A DNA stretch of 64,000 bases, from positions 11,969 to 75,968 of the forward strand of contig NZ_JBBHLB010000017.1 of assembly GCF_037572415.1 (NCBI RefSeq), read 5' to 3'. This DNA is from Flavonifractor porci. GTDB taxonomy: Bacteria; Bacillota; Clostridia; Oscillospirales; Oscillospiraceae. How positions within the stretch are numbered: position 1 is the first letter of the stretch; each line of letters begins with the position of its first letter. Shown here one piece after another: positions 62,599 to 64,000 of the stretch. The notes beneath the pieces are model-generated. The model saw nothing but the letters and a program-made list of their open reading frames with translations. It was not told where the DNA came from and did no database searches. The translations under genes were made by a program, and so were the position numbers.

Positions 62599-63876
62599 AT
62601 GATGAAAAAGCGCTTGTTATCCCTTGTGCTCACCCTGTCCCTTTCTCTCTCCTTGTGCCTCACACCTGCACTGGCGGCCGCCGGGCTGTCCAACTTTACC
62701 AAGAGCAAGACCTATACTCCCGGTCAGTTCACCGATGTAGCCTCCTCCACCTGGTACACCTCTGCCGTCCAGGCCGCCTATGAATACGGTCTGATGCAGG
62801 GTTCCAGCGACACCACATTCAATGTAAGCGGCAAGCTGACCATCGGCGAGACCGTCGCCATCGCCGCCCGTCTCCATGCCACCTATCAGGGCAATGGATA
62901 CACCTTCACTGCCAGCGAGCCCTGGTATCAGACCTATGTGGATTACGCCCTGACCAACGGCATCTGCCAGGCCTATCCTGACTACACCGCCGTGATCAGC
63001 CGGGCCGCCTTCGCCACCATTCTGACCAATGCCCTTCCTCCTGAGGCTCTGCCCGCCATCAACACGGTGGAGGAAAACGGCATTCCCGATGTGCCCGGCG
63101 ATGCCAACTACCATGACGCGGTCTACCTGCTCTACCGGGCCGGCGTCCTCTCCGGCACCGATTCCGCCGGCACCTTTGCCCCCTTCAACCAGATCACCCG
63201 GGGCGAGGTAGCCGTCATCCTGTCCAGCATGGTGGACCCCTCTCTGCGCAAATCCTTCACCCTGAAGGCGGTGGTGAAGCCCACCTCCCTCACCCTCAGC
63301 GCCCCCAACTTTGTGGTGGACGCCGGCGCCAGTCAGGCGCTGAAGGCCACTGTGGCCCCCGCCAACACCACCCTGCCTGTGACCTGGTCCTCCTCCAACA
63401 CCAACGTGGCCACCGTGGCCTCTGACGGTACCGTCACCGGCGTCACCCCCGGCACCGCCACCATTACCGCCACCTGCGGTTCCCTCACCGCCACTTCTGT
63501 GGTCACCGTGCAGAAGGTCCCCCCCATCGGCAAGCCCACAGGCTTCTTCTTCACCCGCAACAGCGTCAACGGCATCACCCTCTCCTTTGACGGGAAAAAC
63601 AACTCCGGCAAGACCATCAATTACTACACCGTCCATGTGACCTTCCTGGACCCCATCGGCAATCCCGCCTACGACGAGATCACCCACAAGGCTACCGCAT
63701 CTGTGCGCTATGTGGGACCCATTGCTCCCGGAAGAGGCATCCTTGTTTACAAGCTGATGGGCTATGTGCCCGCCTGCGACGCCATCCGGATCGATACCAT
63801 TGATCTGGAATATGCCGACGGGACAAAGGAGACCATCGTTTATAACCAGACGACCCATCGGGAGGAACATTTCTGA
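62599..63876 (+). CDS. Secreted SLH and Ig-like (BIG2) domain protein
   Basis: A 425-residue secreted protein. A signal peptide (MMKKRLLSLVLTLSLSLSLC, cleavage near ALAAA) is followed by about three SLH repeats (FTDVASSTWYTSAVQAAYEYGLM, a second near residue 90, a third near 160), a BIG2 domain (residues about 227-300; LKATVAPANTTLPVTWSSSN ... VTGVTPGTATITAT) and a ~120-residue C-terminal beta domain (GFFFTRNSVNGITLSFDGKN). It would be bound to the cell-wall polymer. The ribosome site is CGGAGGT, 4-5 nt before ATG 62599. It is a single-gene unit. Confidence 0.9.
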   Translation: MMKKRLLSLVLTLSLSLSLCLTPALAAAGLSNFTKSKTYTPGQFTDVASSTWYTSAVQAAYEYGLMQGSSDTTFNVSGKLTIGETVAIAARLHATYQGNGYTFTASEPWYQTYVDYALTNGICQAYPDYTAVISRAAFATILTNALPPEALPAINTVEENGIPDVPGDANYHDAVYLLYRAGVLSGTDSAGTFAPFNQITRGEVAVILSSMVDPSLRKSFTLKAVVKPTSLTLSAPNFVVDAGASQALKATVAPANTTLPVTWSSSNTNVATVASDGTVTGVTPGTATITATCGSLTATSVVTVQKVPPIGKPTGFFFTRNSVNGITLSFDGKNNSGKTINYYTVHVTFLDPIGNPAYDEITHKATASVRYVGPIAPGRGILVYKLMGYVPACDAIRIDTIDLEYADGTKETIVYNQTTHREEHF

Positions 63877-63897
63877 TTCTGCCGCCCGGGTTGCAAA

Positions 63898-63945
63898 ACA
63901 GGCATGAAAGGAGCCGCCCAATTGGGCGGCTCCTTTCATGCCTGT
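63898..63945. terminator. Strong hairpin after the SLH/BIG2 gene
   Basis: A perfect 22-bp inverted repeat, 63898-63919 with 63924-63945 (core GGAGCCGCCC/GGGCGGCTCC), loop AATT. The T run is poor, but it is the only hairpin after the gene. Confidence 0.8.
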
Positions 63946-63987
63946 ATCGTTGGACTTCTCAGCTGCTGGGACAGATATGACAGGGGC

Positions 63988-64000
63988 GGGGGGGGGGGGG
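63988..64000. repeat. Poly-G run at the window end
   Basis: Thirteen consecutive G to the last base. It may be a real homopolymer, or a sequencing/contig-end artefact. Confidence 0.8.

Overview
The window looks like chromosome from an anaerobic, GC-rich Clostridia member, most likely Oscillospiraceae (Flavonifractor/Lawsonibacter-like). This rests on the HrcA/CIRCE-controlled hrcA-grpE-dnaK-dnaJ operon, Firmicute-type MurA and RlmH, SLH-domain surface proteins, a rubredoxin-fused flavodiiron protein and strong AGGAGG ribosome sites. The genus is inferred, not proven.

Positions 1 to about 17,690 are the right-hand part of an integrated mobile island. It ends in the 3' half of a tRNA-Leu (apparent anticodon UAG), a classic attR scar. 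Inside, a mobilisation/replication module (two large serine recombinases, relaxase, MobC, candidate oriT, RepA-like ATPase, DUF6076 protein, sigma-like factor and small accessory genes) lies between two AT-richer genes that look like phage defence. One is a STAND NTPase cut by the window start. The other is a 1,546-residue DUF4011-helicase-nuclease-DUF3320 protein like the Hhe system. A 159-residue membrane protein is encoded in another frame inside the relaxase tail.

From 17.7 to 32.3 kb are ordinary chromosomal genes: an M18 aminopeptidase, an ABC exporter with a lipoprotein adaptor, an ECF sigma/membrane anti-sigma pair, an M55 D-aminopeptidase, a NYN-LOTUS protein, murA, a WalJ-like MBL hydrolase, rlmH and a phosphohexomutase. 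From 32.6 to 46.9 kb are hisJ-like and rpiB genes, a PMT-type glycosyltransferase with an extra sensor-like domain, the heat-shock operon, a GNAT enzyme, a nifS-MATE-MBL operon and the flavodiiron-rubredoxin protein.

From 47 to 53.4 kb a four-gene operon encodes an adaptor, ATPase and permease (MacAB-like) followed by an SLH protein, with a tandem repeat at its promoter. From 53.6 to 57.7 kb a MarR regulator adjoins a DcuC-family carrier, a C-S lyase and a DUF1893 protein. From 57.9 to 63.9 kb come a metallophosphoesterase, a cytoplasmic ParB-like/BMP fusion, an amylosucrase homologue that seems to have lost all three catalytic acids, and an SLH/Ig-like secreted protein. The window ends in a run of 13 G.
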